A stretch of DNA of 64,000 nt from Biomphalaria glabrata (GCF_947242115.1 NC_074715.1:47440086-47504085), one strand, 5' to 3'. Shown: positions 34,801 through 46,474, counted from the stretch's first letter. Program-made: numbers and translations. The notes: generated from the sequence alone by a model not told the origin.

Positions 34801-36149
34801 TTCATACTTGGTAACCTCTTGAGAACCTAGACCTACTGTTATTTATTGCTGATTCATTCATGTGTTGAAATTAAGAATACAAGAATGTCCACTCTACCCT
34901 CAAAGTTAAAAAATCACTGATAAAGCACATTTATATAATTTGGAAAGGCCCAACCAATAGTTCCCAGAATAGTGCCACAATAAAAAAAAAAAACAAGAAA
35001 TAATTTAAAATTGAAAAAAAAAGATGTGGTCTCACAAGAGATAGAAAAAAGAAAATGCAAACAACAGGAGTAGCAACATTAAAAAGAGAAAATAACTGTT
35101 GTACTTAATAATAACAATACCATGTTACATTCAAAGCTTTATTTCACTGAATGACAAACAACTACACAAATAGTAGAGTTCACAACACGGACTACGAAAT
35201 ACGGTCAGTACACAGGTTAACAAGTGTAACAAACACTAAGGGGTGACAATCCAAATAAGCAAATTCATGACAATAACTTAACACATAATGATAATGAAAC
35301 TAAAGCTAACATCCTAAATAAATACTTCGCATCAGCATTTTCAGCCCCAGGAGACAAAGATAAATATCTTTAAAATACAGTGACATGACAAACTGTGGGA
35401 AATATAGCAGCTCTTAAGAGGTGCAAAGGGGATATGGACTAAGAAAAGATGTCAACAACAGAGCTAAACAGAACTTACATTAAAAAGGCGGATTGGTCAC
35501 ATCCTTAGCCCTTAGAACAGACCTAGACAGGCCTCAAACTGGAAACCCAGGGCAAAAGATGCAGAGGCAAAGGTAAACCAAACAGAGAACATATGATATG
35601 GCAATGCAGTTTACTAGATGAAGCTGAGAGGGCAGATAAGAGATGGGAAACAAGACCAGCAAGACTGCAAGAGACATGTAGGATGTAATTATCTTCTCTT
35701 TTGAAGTAATTTCTGTTAATTAGATCAGATACTCTACTACTATTAGATCTACATCTATGTAGATCTAGCTAGTAATTCTAGATCTAGCACTTCTAGATCT
35801 AGATTAGATAGATAGTATTTTAAGATACCAGCATAGTCCAGCATACTGCTGCATACACATATGATATATAATATATCATATAATTATTATAATCATAGGC
35901 ATAGTTACTACTACTAGGCAGTACTGATATTTTCAACAATAGTCCAACCAAATGAAAAATATAAATAATAATAACCCTTTCATCAAAGAGATAACATTTC
36001 TCTTCCATATCAGTAGCTGCAATCTGATCATCACTTCCCAAGTAGTGTGTTCGATTTGAAGTTTCACCTCGTAATTTTTGCAGAGCTACTGCAACTTGTT
36101 TACCCTTTTTGCGCCTAATTGTAGAAGAGTTTTTCTTATCTTTAGCCAT
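28811..36149 (-). CDS. PIGB: GPI mannosyltransferase 3 (PIG-B), 10 exons, 700 aa
   Basis: This ER membrane enzyme adds the third mannose to the GPI-anchor precursor (GT22 family). The exons, in order, are 35976-36149, 34589-34749, 34330-34447, 33193-33309, 32932-33041, 32566-32727, 30954-31211, 30280-30769, 29592-29809 and 28811-29105. Phases agree throughout and give 2103 nt with the stop. Diagnostic motifs are [10 protein letters not shown] (about 95-104, the luminal acidic motif of GT22), [19 protein letters not shown]-like [26 protein letters not shown] (371-376), MPCHSTPYY and the C-terminal HTHLPEGR. Intron 7 appears to use a GC donor. Between the membrane helix after HKEFRF and the next (from about 545) lies a hydrophilic S/K/E/D-rich insert of about 140 residues in one exon. 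This is why the protein is 700 aa rather than about 550 as in human. SINE and LINE debris lies in introns 1, 4, 6 and 9. Confidence 0.96.
29510..29590 (-). repeat. SINE family A tail fragment
   Basis: 'ctttcagaccttgcgatcat' and 'gacaatgtgaagctcatctg' match the 3' tail of family A in reverse. The fragment abuts the donor of PIGB exon 9 (29592), lying just inside intron 9. Confidence 0.65.
31930..32250 (-). mobile_element. LINE C-terminal fragment in PIGB intron 6
   Basis: The minus strand reads, in one frame, [50 protein letters not shown] and on to a stop after SPHFNGV. This is the classic 'RTGHxxxxxY ... CPxCGxxEETxxHILFDCP' end of non-LTR ORF2 proteins with an RNase-H-type tail. About 105 codons are open, so this copy is fairly young but 5'-truncated. 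A TGATGATGA tail follows. Related tail at 5200-5345. Confidence 0.85.
32390..32510 (+). repeat. SINE family B copy in PIGB intron 6
   Basis: 'ggctgcaagattgtgtgata', 'ggattgtcgtcatgatgg', 'taagttcaaacc' (box B) and 'tgctgtcctgcaggag' follow the family B order. Heavily diverged. Confidence 0.6.
33595..34010. repeat. Composite interspersed repeat in PIGB intron 3
   Basis: 'cattggctttcctggctgat', 'aactcattccatgctctaat' at 33608-33655 matches the reverse-orientation block at 57605-57670 and a fragment at 36490-36530. Before the family continues near 33975 ('ggtactagggaagaaggagc') it is interrupted by about 320 bp starting 'aagataagataagataattt', 'ttattgatccaatctgatgg'. This looks like one repeat inserted into another. 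The GATAAG run is a likely tail. Confidence 0.6.
35260..35720 (+). mobile_element. Internally deleted LINE fragment in PIGB intron 1
   Basis: At 35290 the plus strand reads [20 protein letters not shown], a segment that precedes the reverse transcriptase in many non-LTR ORF2 proteins ('KAxILNxYFASVFT'). By 35485 it reads RIGHILSP-like and then degenerate residues corresponding to the extreme C-terminus (WNP...KGKP / [10 protein letters not shown]). The reverse transcriptase in between is missing, so this is a dead, deleted copy. Confidence 0.65.
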
Positions 36150-36479
36150 GGGAACTCTATTTAATGCAGATAGATCTAGATCGCATAAAAGATAAGCTAA
36201 TTTGGTAAAATTAATGAGAAAGATTAAGTCTATTAATCATTTAATGTAGAATAATGTGAGAAATTAGCACATCAAATTAAACTGTAAATAATAGAGTTGT
36301 TATGGACGGCAAAATATTTTAAAGTAACTTCCCTTTACTATTATAAATGTGTACTCGTTGTGCTGAATATAAACGGAACAATTTAGATTTTAGATAGAAG
36401 AATAAAAAGTAAAGTAGCAATAATGAATAATGCATAAAATACTGAACCATAATTTACAAATAGAAAAACATTAGAGAAT

Positions 36480-36600
36480 GGAGTGTGTTGCCTGAATCAG
36501 CCAGGAAAACCAATGACTTTGAAGAGATCAAGTCACTGATTAACATGCATGACAATGAAATGCGTAGGGCGTAATTATCTTCTCTGTATTCTATAAGAGG
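36480..36600 (+). repeat. Interspersed repeat ('cgtagggcgtaattatctt' family)
   Basis: 'tgcctgaatcagccaggaaa', 'accaatgactttg', 'gatcaagtcactgattaaca', 'tgcatgacaatgaaatgcgt' and 'agggcgtaattatctt' match, in reverse, the block at 57525-57660. This shows that the 'gtaggacgtaatc' words elsewhere are the end of a longer element. Confidence 0.7.
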
Positions 36601-36824
36601 AGGATATAGATCATTTATCAGGTGAACCACATAGCTCTATGGGTGAACCATTTGTCGGGTCACCCAATCGTCAATGAACGATTTGTCGTGGAAGAAATCT
36701 AAACAGGTGTAAATTAGTTTTAAAATATTACGAATGGCTCATCTTCTTCTTCTTATATAATACAGAAAACATTCGACATAGCAGCAATGTAATCGGACAT
36801 AACTAAACGGGATTAATATACAAC

Positions 36825-37075
36825 ACCACCTTCATATTTTCCTTTGTCTGATAAACTGTTGGGGTACCACACAAGAACTGTCGACCGTCTTTCTCCATTC
36901 CTCTATGTCTTATGCCTTGGATAGAATCTCTTTCAATGACAGGCATGACCATTCTTTCCTGTTGTCTTCCCATCGCTTTCTCTGTCTGCCTCTTCTTTTC
37001 CCGGTAGCCTACTGTTTCCTGTAGGAAGATCTTTGCAAGCCCTGAGGATCTTGTGACATAGCCATTAAGTTTAAA
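36825..37075 (-). mobile_element. LINE 3' fragment (ORF2 C-terminal end)
   Basis: On the minus strand GYVTRSSGLAKIFLQETV continues in another frame as GKRRGRQRKRWEDNRKEW, SCLSLKEILSKA, DIEEWRKTVDSSCVVPQQ. This corresponds to the familiar non-LTR C-terminus 'GxRxRGRQRKRWEDNIKEWTGLxLxEALRxAxDREEWRxLVxxSSVVPQ'. One frameshift and one stop are visible, so it is dead. Confidence 0.8.
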
Positions 37076-38765
37076 TTTGCGTTTTTTTTTTTCGGTGGTC
37101 AGCAGGTCATTGTTGGCTCCAAAGGCCATTGTGATAATATACAAGTAGTTAATATCTAAACTTAAAAAAATGATATGCAAGTCAAATGGATCAACGTGTC
37201 TTCGTTACCTCCATGAATTTCCCATTTAATTTAACCCAAGATCTTCCATTACTAACCTAAGATTTTGGTTTTCACTGATTGGAAATCTATTGTCTGTATT
37301 ACTGAGAGCCTTTTTATTATACGGATGCAAACCTTTTTCATGAAGGCATGGCCACAAACTACAGACTCAGCTGATGCACGTCACACTGTAGCACAAAAGA
37401 TTAAATTTTCTATTTTAAGCGTCGTTGAAGTTTCACCTCGTAATTTTTGCAGAGCTAAATGTATGTGCTGTGATCATTGTTTTCCTGCTTTTGAAAGCCA
37501 GGTGCCTCTTCATTTTGTAAAAACATTACAAAAACAAAAAAACAGGGCCTATATCTTTATTAACATTGAGGAAATTTGTCTTAACAGTTGTACATTACAA
37601 ATAACATTCTAAGGATCCCAAACAACATATAAACGTTCTTGGTTGCCCTCAAGTTATTAAATTGTGAAGTTTACATCAGAAAGTTGGATTTCATATAACT
37701 AAATTTCCTCTCAAATAAATATAGATAGAATAAAGTAGTGGAACAAAAGATAACCAAAACTTTTCATGAATGAAAGAAAAAATAAGACAAATCTTTGAAG
37801 CTTTTTAATCAAATTTGTTTACCAGTTCAATAATACAACATATAATTTATCAAATCACATATAGATAGAACATGATATATTAAAAAAAAATACTGTAAAA
37901 AAACAAAAATAATAAAATACACTATATAAAATACAATTAAAAACTACCACAGATATAAAATATATATGTATATCATATCAAACATCCTTTAAAACAATTA
38001 ATTCCAGATGAAACAATATCTTAAAGAGCTATTACCATTACCAGCAATTTTTTTCACAAATAAATTTCATTTACAAAGCTTTAAGAAACTAACTATAAAA
38101 CTTAAACATAACTACACTTCTATATATTAACTTGTATTAGATAAATAGATCTCAATATGTAGTATTTCTTCCAAATAATTTAAAATGCATTTAAAATTCG
38201 TATTTTCAAGTTTAACTTCATCATTCACAAAAAAAAAAATCAAAAATCATAAGCTCAAATTAAAGGCCTAGATTTTAATGTTGTCCACTAAAGATGTAGA
38301 TCTTCTATATACCCTACAGATTCATATCTACTTTAAATATCCATATAAATACAGAACAAAAGAACTTTACAAAAAGAAATTATTGACTGAATATTAAATA
38401 AAATAATTTATGTAGCGCTGTTAAAAACATAATACAGGCTCAAGACACTGAATAGTTGCCATTTTTCAAAAAGAAAAAAATTTGTCATTTTAAGCATTGA
38501 CATTTCTGTATAACTGATACAGAAAACAAAATCACACAGAATTAGACATGAACAGAAATTAAGATTGAATTAATCTAGACTTTTGACAACATTATTTCTT
38601 GTTTTCCATAATGCTGAACCAATTACAAGAGAAATGACTAAATAACTATTAAAAACTTAATTTTGACTTAATTTGTGTTTTTATAATTCATAATGGTAAT
38701 TGAACATAATTTTTTTTCTCTTATGAAACCAACTTTGCCAAGTAAATCCCCCCATACCTTTATTA

Positions 38766-41700
38766 CTACCTCAAATGTACCATTAAACTGGAAGACGTCT
38801 CAGACTTCATGGCTTTGGATTTTGTCTTTTTAGCAGTCTCATCAATGTCAAAACATTTCCACAACCTCAAGGTTTCATCAGCCCCTGCAGACACCACTGT
38901 GGTCCCATCCGGAGACAAACACATGTGAAGCACCCTAGCAGTGTGACCTGGTTTTTTTTAAAAAGTGAAAATCTTTGTACAAAAAAAAATCTATTGTAAT
39001 GAGAACCCACAGGCAAGGTGGCTGAGTGGAAAAGTGCTTGAACCAAGGGGTCTAGGGTTTGAATCCCAGAGAAGATTGGGGTTTTTGAGTCTACCTTACT
39101 CTAATGGGTACCTGACATTACTGGGGAGAAGTTAAGGCAGTTTGTCACTGTGTTAGCTACATGACACCCTCATTAAAAAACAGATGACCCTGCTTCAAGA
39201 TCAAGTTCTGAGAGGGTTACAGTACTTTTTTTTTACTATACTATTTAACACCTCCCACCTTTAAAAAAAAATAAATAATACTAATAGATAACCAAGTATA
39301 TCTTCTAACTATTGAAAACCTTATTTAAAAAATACTAAATACAATTCAAATTGCTAGCATTTTAATGGTAAAACATTGAACCATGTTAGAGGAGAAAGTT
39401 CATTCAAGTTTTATACATACAAATGATTAATGAAAGTCTATTCATCTATATGCAAATTTCAGTGCACAGATAACAAATTTTATAAATATACAATCTCATT
39501 TTTCAAATAAGTATAAAAGAATGCTGACAGCTGTGGCTCATTCAAGTCTATTTAAAAAAAAAATTATCAGAGGAATATGGAGAAATCTAGAGACCACAAG
39601 CACACACTAATATGAAATAAAAGAAAAGAATCACAGATCATGATAAGGAAATAGCAAAAAGTACCTGTAAGTTCTGACACTTTAGTCATTGTTGGATATT
39701 TCCAAATTGTGAGCTGGTTCTGAGTGTATCCATGCCCTGAGATTATTTCTTTATACTCTGGAGACCACAGTAATGCACACACCTATTGAGATTTGTAAAT
39801 TATTTTATGGAACATTAACTTTTTTATGTAAATTCAAAACTGAACAATGCAGGAAGTTTTTATCCACAAAGCCCTTATGCAGATAGGCCATATGACAAGT
39901 GGCAAACATTTTACTTTACCTTTCAAATATTCCATTTGAAAATGGTTTAATAATTATTCCTGCATGCACTTGCTTAGGACACACCATTTAAAAAGTGTCA
40001 AGATGGTAAAAAAACCATTATTTTTTCACTGATTAAATATGAGTTGAGACTAGGACTGGGGTATTCAAGTTCAGCATCTGACTTCTTATCTTTTTTTGTA
40101 AAAAATAATTTCAGACTAACCTTTTAACCTAAACAGATATTTAAAAAAGAATCAAATAAACTATAATGAAAAAACTCAGCCCAATCTATTGCTTTCATAA
40201 AAAATGCCCTAGAATTATTTTTAAAGATAATTATTTGTATTCCATAGTTTAAAAAAAATAAATTCAGATGTTGGATCTACTGATTTTTTAAGATTTTTCC
40301 AAGACTGAAAATTAATATTTGTCATTTCATACAAACACTTGTTACTAAGGTCTTAACATTAAGTAATTTCCAAATTATGAAGCTGCTCCAAATAAATACT
40401 AACATTTCCTGTCCAACTATGGACCTACATTTGTTAAAATTCTGACACTTCAAAAAAATGCAAATCTTAACAGAATACTAAATGTACTTTTGCAATGCTA
40501 AAGATAAATCATTTGCTCAGCTAATCTTTTACCTGAGAATTGGTGTCAACAGCACCAAGACTAACACCATTATTGCAGTTCCAGAAACGGATGTGTCTAT
40601 CAGCTGTACCTCCACCACTTGCAAGAACATTATTCTGCCATGGACACCAAGCTAAAGCCTGAAAGGTTAATGAAAAAAAAAAATTAACACAGTGGTACTG
40701 TTACTAAATAAATATAACATTTCAAAGCATTTATAATAAAAATGTGTTATTTGACTCATAAAATAGATCAAAGATGCCTGAGTCTCTTTTTTTGCAATAC
40801 ATTAATTTACAGCTCCGATAAAAAAAAAAAACAATCAAGAATCCTGGACTTAAACCTATGACTTATTATGTTTACAGATTTTATTATTTCACTTAATTCT
40901 TTATTTCCTCAATAACTTCATGCTCCGCAAAAATCTTTAAAACTAGGCTATGTAACTGTATGAGTGCACATACTTTGTACATGTTCTGTTGTTTTGGAAA
41001 CTTTTGTCACAAATGTTTTGTTTCACATGTTTCAGATACTCCATCAGATTGGAAGATAATTAGAACCTTGCACAAACCTCTAGCAAGGCGACAAGGGATG
41101 GCAGGATTTGAGCCTGGGACTAACAATCGACCATAGCACACAACCATTGCAGGCATCTAATTTTAAGATAGGCCTACATGTTTCATAGTAAAATAAAGCC
41201 AGCCAGTAACATTTAACACATTTATGTAATCTAAGAAAAATATGGATCATTTACACATGAATAAATAATGTTAAGATAGACGAGAGCTGATGCAGACATT
41301 ATTTTTCACAGCTTGAAAGACATTCATACACACTGGGTGGTCTGTGGGACATTCACATCTATATTTCTTGTAAAAGATAGTATTGAGATACAGACACCAA
41401 AAAATGAGTTTTTAATTAATTTGTTTTACTATGCTGGATCTCTTATTTTTTTTATCATTTTCCTGCAAATTTTTTTTTTTTTTTATATTAAGGCCTCTTA
41501 CCTTAACAGCTGCTTGGTGTTGGTTAAAAGTATGCAAAGTTTCCCCTGCAGTTAAAAGAGATCCTGATCCAGCCTGCCAAATGTTGATCAAATTATCATT
41601 TCCTCCACTGGCTAAGTATTTACCATTGGGTGACCACTCCAGACCACAGACCTCTTGAGTGTGTCCTAGAAGGGTTCCCACATGATGCTGTGCAACCCTC

Positions 41701-44700
41701 ACATCGTGATGATGTATACCACCAGTGCGACAACCACTTAAAATAAATAAACAACCACTTAAAAAAAATAAATCATAAACTTATGTGGGTTTTTATTTTT
41801 TTAAAAGATATAGATCTAAATTGTAGAACTAAAATTGTTTAAAGGTTCAATTTTTTGTTTGTTACACATCAAACAATTTTTATTTATAATGTGTTTTTAT
41901 AGTACATCAATATAGATTTATGAGATATATTAAATTTATTATCTAATCTTGGCGCCATTTAAATAACATTGCCAGTCTCAACTAAAATTTTGTGTTGCTC
42001 ATTAACAGACCAACAAATACATCAACTATTCTAAAGGAAATTATTTTTTTTTCTAGTTTCTGTGTACTGCAATGCTCCTTTTAAACATTCAGAAGCTCTT
42101 TTTAAATTAATAATGAGTTAAGCTGTAACATGTAGTTTTCATTTTAAACAATTTTTCCATATGATTAATACTGGGCAAGTAATTTTACATAAAATAATTT
42201 GTATTTCCAGTGCTCAATTTCCTTATGTGTCATACTTTGTTGTAACACAAAAGTGAAATTTCGTATCTTGTGTTAAACTAGTCATTTTAAAGCGATTAAT
42301 CAACCTGCTTAGAATGTATGAATTCCATGACAGAGCGCCCACTCTAGCTGGATGTCCACTCATGGAACGAAGTCTTTTTTGTTGAGCTGGATCCCAGAGC
42401 TGTAGAAAAGATTTTGCAGATTAAAATACAGCATTATGCCAAAGGTTAATCAAAAAGTATATTTTAGGTTGACATTGGAGGATAGTGTCAAGCATAATAC
42501 CAGATAAGGAAAATATCAACATAAGAGTAATTTACTTTAAAAGACAAATATTTCAACTTAATTAGTCCATAAAGGGCATTTTAATTTAAATTTATTTCCA
42601 TAGTAAGGTATACACATACACTTTAAGTATCAAAATTTCTATACATCAAGATATCCATACTAAAAAAAAAAAAGTTTAAAATCTGCTTCTAAAAAAAGAC
42701 CTCTACTATCCCTGAGGACAATCCAACAGCTAAATGGCTTCCATCTTCTGTCCAGTTGACGCAACTGACATATTCATCTCCAGCATTTTCTAGTTGCAAC
42801 AATAGCGTTATATCACCATGAGATGCATTCCAGAGATACACACTGTTGCCCAAGGCAACAGCTAGTATATTTTGAGCTGACCAATCAATCAGTCGTAAGT
42901 CTAAACAGTAAAAAGAAAAAAATGTAATATTAGCTAATATAAAATAAAATATGTATGAAAAATTAAAAACATTAAGTACTGGTACTAAATTACACACTAA
43001 CTTCAATAAAGAACATACAATTTATCTACTGCCGGCATCTAATCTTTCAACTCAGGACCGGACACAACACAATGAGACAACATATGTACTGGAAGCTCAA
43101 AATTGGAACCAGTGAAATCAGTCCATATGAAGTGTCACCAGAGAATGATGACCATGTCCTTCAAACTGTTCTCTTTACCAAGAGGTCTGTACAAGATACT
43201 GGCCCCAAAACACCCCAATAAAAAGAAAACTATATGGAGAGCTCCCTGATTTGGAAACTACAGCGCAGTTCATCTCATATATTGGTCTAGTCATCTGAAC
43301 GCTCAGACATAAAAATGAGAACGAGGAAGAAGAATATCGACTGCCAAACTATCAACACTCAAGGTTTTAATTATCAGGAGTTTAAAATCATTTAACAGAT
43401 GTGTTAATAGAGATTTTTTTTTTATAATACTTCTTCTTCTTCTAGCCAGCTTTATTGCTGCTGAGCTGTGAGCTCTTTTGCAGACTGCGCCAAGGAAAAA
43501 AAAGTGTGCTGTTTTCTTCAGTTGTTCAGCACTGCTGTACAGGGTGTTGGTTATGTTGGGCTGTAGTGGAAGTAGGGTCTGCCTAAGGTGGATTAGGGAG
43601 GGGCATTCAAAGAGGATATGGTTTATGATTTCAAAGAGGTGGGCGCAGTGTCTGCAAAGGGGGAGATGTGTGGAGTTTATTTTGTTCAGGTGGTAATTTA
43701 ATAGTGGTGTGTGTCCTGTTCTTAGTTGGAAAATTGTAGATTGTTCTTTGCAGGGGAGGAAGTTAATACTGTCCAGTTTGTTAGGCGTAGTCATTTCTTT
43801 GTTCATGGCTCTGCCAGTGTTTCCTGATGCCCATTGGTTGAACCACTCCTCTTTGTGATTGTTGACTAACATTGACCTTAGGGTGAGGTAGTTAACAGGT
43901 CTATCTGGTTGTTCCATAGATGAACCTGCCTTTTATAGCTTATCTGCCTTTTCATTTCCCATGATGCCAATGTGTGTTTTTTATAAAACAAGATTCACAA
44001 GTTAACTTTCTAGAACATATGAGACCTAAATCTTATCAAGCTAAGCAAAAGCATAAAAGAAACAACAAACAAACAAAAATTCTTACAGTAGTCATCCAGA
44101 ATTTCTGGAGCATCTAAGATTCTGTCTGGTTGTTGTGGTATATGTCTAGTTGTCTTTTTGGCACTGACTCCTGCCTTACCCGTACTGTACAGAACTCGAA
44201 GATTGTTCTGATAGCCTACACAAAATGAAAGTTGAAAATTTTAGAATGTAACATTTTTGACAAATTAAGATGGTTAAAGAACATTTTGACTCATGATAAG
44301 TTATTAGCTAGTAAAAGCTAATACATTTCAAGTACAGATTAATAATAGTAGTCCCTAACAATCCAATTTATATACATCAATTTAATATTTATATTTTTTT
44401 TAGAATGAAGCCATTTCAATACTTTATATATTTACATATAATAAAAGAACACTTACAAACACCTCATGAGTAACAACCTACGTTAACCACTCTTCAATTT
44501 TTATTTATCAACCTAAACAATAAGTTTGCTAACAAATTCAAATACTGCATGAGTACCTTCAGGGGCTTGTGGAGGTTTCATATTGCAAGAAATGATCTTC
44601 TTATCAAGTGCATCACCATTTAAATTCTCATTCATAAGTTTTTTGTATTCTTGTTGTGAAGGACTCAACATAGACCAGTCTTCTGAGCTGATTGTATTTT

Positions 44701-45644
44701 GAGTACAGAGCTAGACAAATAGAGAATACATTTTTTGTTGTACTTCAAAAAAAAATGTTTTCGTATAATTTAATAAATAAATTGTCACATATAGATAATT
44801 ATCACTAATTAGATAGAAATGTGTAACACACGTTATTTTATTATTGTGACTTTTTCTTTTAAGAATTAGTATCCAGCAAAGAATATTTCAATATTTTTTT
44901 AATGTAGGTTTCTAAAGAGTATATACAAGCACCTTGTAATGAGCAGCATCAAACTCAGTAGTGCTTCTGTTAGGAATAAATCTGTCTCCGGCAGATGGAG
45001 TTTTAGCAAGATTACTAGGAGTTTTCCTTCGTCCTATATAAAAAAAATTCTTGCTAAGGAAAACTTGTGTATAGTATTCATAAATCTTATTGTAAAATAA
45101 AAAATTTAAAGCACTACCATATTTTAAAAAGTACCTCATAGCTTTCCTGTAATTTACATGAGAAGAATGTACACATTAAACAAAATATTTTTTAAATGGT
45201 AAAAAAACATAGCATTTTTACAATGAAAACAAGTTAATCTTTTCGCTTAGTTTATGTCAAGATATACATTTAAAGGTTAAAAACTTAACACATCAAAAAG
45301 TTCATTTACATCTAGAAGCTATAATTGCAACTTTAATTCATTTAATAGTAAGAATAGTAACATAAAAACATTTCTCTAATTGTTTAATTCTTTGAATTAT
45401 ACCAACCTCCAGAGCCTGGAGTTTTATTTTTTGGTGTCTTGGATAGAGTTCCACTGGATTGGGACCTGTTTAGACTTTTGTTTGGTGTTTTCACAGATGA
45501 GCTGTTGCTGGAAGAGCTGTTAAGAAATGAATTGGAAACTTGTGACTGCTCACGTCTCTGCCACCTCATCAGAGGGCCCCGCGTTAATGGTAAATCCATT
45601 CTCAAGGCACTGTTCACTTCATTTTCCAAATCAAAATAAGCCAT
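38766..45644 (-). CDS. CDC20: CDC20 / Fizzy, APC/C activator, 10 coding exons, 525 aa
   Basis: CDC20 recruits substrates to the anaphase-promoting complex and is the target of the spindle checkpoint. The exons are 45407-45644, 44933-45033, 44557-44710, 44087-44215, 42701-42900, 42305-42399, 41502-41736, 40533-40658, 39665-39782 and 38766-38947. All junctions are GT-AG and the total is 1578 nt in frame. The N-terminus is S/T/N-rich. The C-box DRFIPNR is at about 96-102, and the region aligning with the Mad2-binding motif is [11 protein letters not shown] (about 149-159). The [14 protein letters not shown] and [10 protein letters not shown] linkers precede seven WD40 blades (about 210-505: [66 protein letters not shown]). 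The tail ends LR where human ends IR. No KEN sequence is seen in the first 165 residues. A likely 5'-UTR intron acceptor lies at about 45672. Confidence 0.97.
39005..39235 (+). repeat. SINE family A in CDC20 intron 9
   Basis: Opposite orientation to the gene. It has box A 'tggctgagtgg', box B 'ggtttgaatcc', body 'ctctaatgggtacctgacat' and 'gtgttagctacatgacaccc', with a T-rich end. Confidence 0.85.
41010..41155 (-). repeat. SINE family B in CDC20 intron 7
   Basis: 'cacatgtttcagatactcca', 'gcgacaagggatggcaggat', 'ttgagcctgggac' and 'cgaccatagcacacaaccat' follow the family B order in reverse. Diverged. Confidence 0.7.
43030..43325 (+). mobile_element. LINE C-terminal fragment, second family, in CDC20 intron 4
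   Basis: The plus strand reads [38 protein letters not shown], then (with damage) GPKTPQ and [12 protein letters not shown]. It ends in 'acgaggaagaagaa'. This is an ORF2 tail of the 'FRLRTGHNRMxxHMxRKLKIGxSxxCPCGxxxxxxxHVLQxC' type. The zinc-knuckle cysteines are lost, so it is degenerate. Related short pieces lie at 23195-23272 and 63065-63190. Confidence 0.75.
43303..43985 (-). mobile_element. LINE RNase-H end and C-terminal tail in CDC20 intron 4
   Basis: The minus strand reads [13 protein letters not shown] (RNase H 'GHxGIxGNExADxLA' motif), then, after a stop, an open frame of 204 codons (43917-43303) with [38 protein letters not shown] and [11 protein letters not shown]. This is the end of a non-LTR ORF2 with an RNase H domain (I/Jockey-like architecture). 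It abuts the oppositely oriented LINE fragment at 43325. No reverse transcriptase was seen upstream. Confidence 0.85.
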
Positions 45645-46029
45645 GGATCTTTGTCAAATTTTCATCAGTAACCTTAAAACAAAAAAAGATGTAATTTTCA
45701 TATTCAATAATACAACATTCAACATGCTAGAAGCTTATCTCTTAATTAATTGAAGGTGTTATATGATTATCAACATTGCTTTGGTCAGTTAAAATACATA
45801 TTTTTCAATTTACTCTTTGTTGTTGTTCTTTTTTCTCATACTTGTACTGGCATTCTTCTTTTTAATATATTTAAATACTTCCTTTACTTTCTTCATATGC
45901 AACACCAACTTTTCCCCCTAATTTTTACATACAAGATGAAACTGGATGGAGGACAGGCACCATCCAGTATATACCAATTGTATGAAGACTCAGACTTCAC
46001 TGTTCAGGTCTTGAAAGAATGTCAAAAAG

Positions 46030-46218
46030 AACGGAGGGCAAAAACTGTTTAGTGGCAAAAACGAAAAGGTAGATGACCCAATAGCAGACCACAAATTCGA
46101 TTAATTGATGATGTAGATGCGGTGACATCTACAACAACTTGAGTTGGGGCATAGAGAAGAAAATCTCAAGAGAGATCTGAGTGGAAGGATGAGATGAAGC
46201 AGGCCAGAGACCTTCATG
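46030..46218 (+). mobile_element. LINE 3' fragment (ORF2 C-terminal end)
   Basis: Plus-strand residues NSRPQIRLIDDVD ... RRKSQERSEWKDEMKQARDL, HGL then a stop fit the 'RPKTRWIDDVxxDxxxLGxxxWxxxAQDRSxWKxxIxQARDLHGL' C-terminus of non-LTR elements. Stops interrupt the middle. A hairpin-ended MITE follows immediately at 46229. Confidence 0.7.
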
Positions 46219-46228
46219 GGTTGTAGCA

Positions 46229-46405
46229 CAATGGACCTCATTCACCAATCGTAAATTAACACATTTAGCCACGTCATAAATTGATAAAACAGTGAAAAAT
46301 ATGTATCACGTGACAGCCACTATGGATAACATAATTTGTATAGAAGAGATAGAGAATCACGTGGCTAAATGTTGTTTGTTTACGACTGGTGAATGAGGTC
46401 CATTG
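46229..46405. mobile_element. MITE of 177 bp with long inverted repeats
   Basis: The left end CAATGGACCTCATTCACCAA (46229-46248) is inverted at the right end (46386-46405) with one mismatch. Including 'atttagccacgt', the arms extend to about 47 bases with a small indel. No coding capacity. A clear target duplication could not be identified. Confidence 0.8.
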
Positions 46406-46474
46406 GGACTCATGGATAGGGAATAGACTAGTATCAAATACCATCTGAGTATTTAGACCTTTTTTTATGTGCAA

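Larger units (their letters stand above)
36150..38765. other. Intergenic region between PIGB and CDC20
   Basis: Contains the PIGB 5' flank, repeats (36480-36600, 36825-37075), a 33 bp exact copy of PIGB exon 1 (37425-37457) and 37.7-38.7 kb of AT-rich DNA that probably includes the CDC20 3' untranslated region. An AATAAA on the minus strand lies immediately after the CDC20 stop (38759-38764). No additional gene was supported. Confidence 0.6.

Noticed and set aside
36595-36700. Repeated 'ggtgaacca' and 'atttgtc' words upstream of PIGB
   Set aside because: Only two or three imperfect occurrences, too few to call a tandem repeat or a regulatory cluster.
43478-43696. Plus-strand 72-codon frame
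   Set aside because: Shadow of the minus-strand LINE reading frame at 43303-43917.
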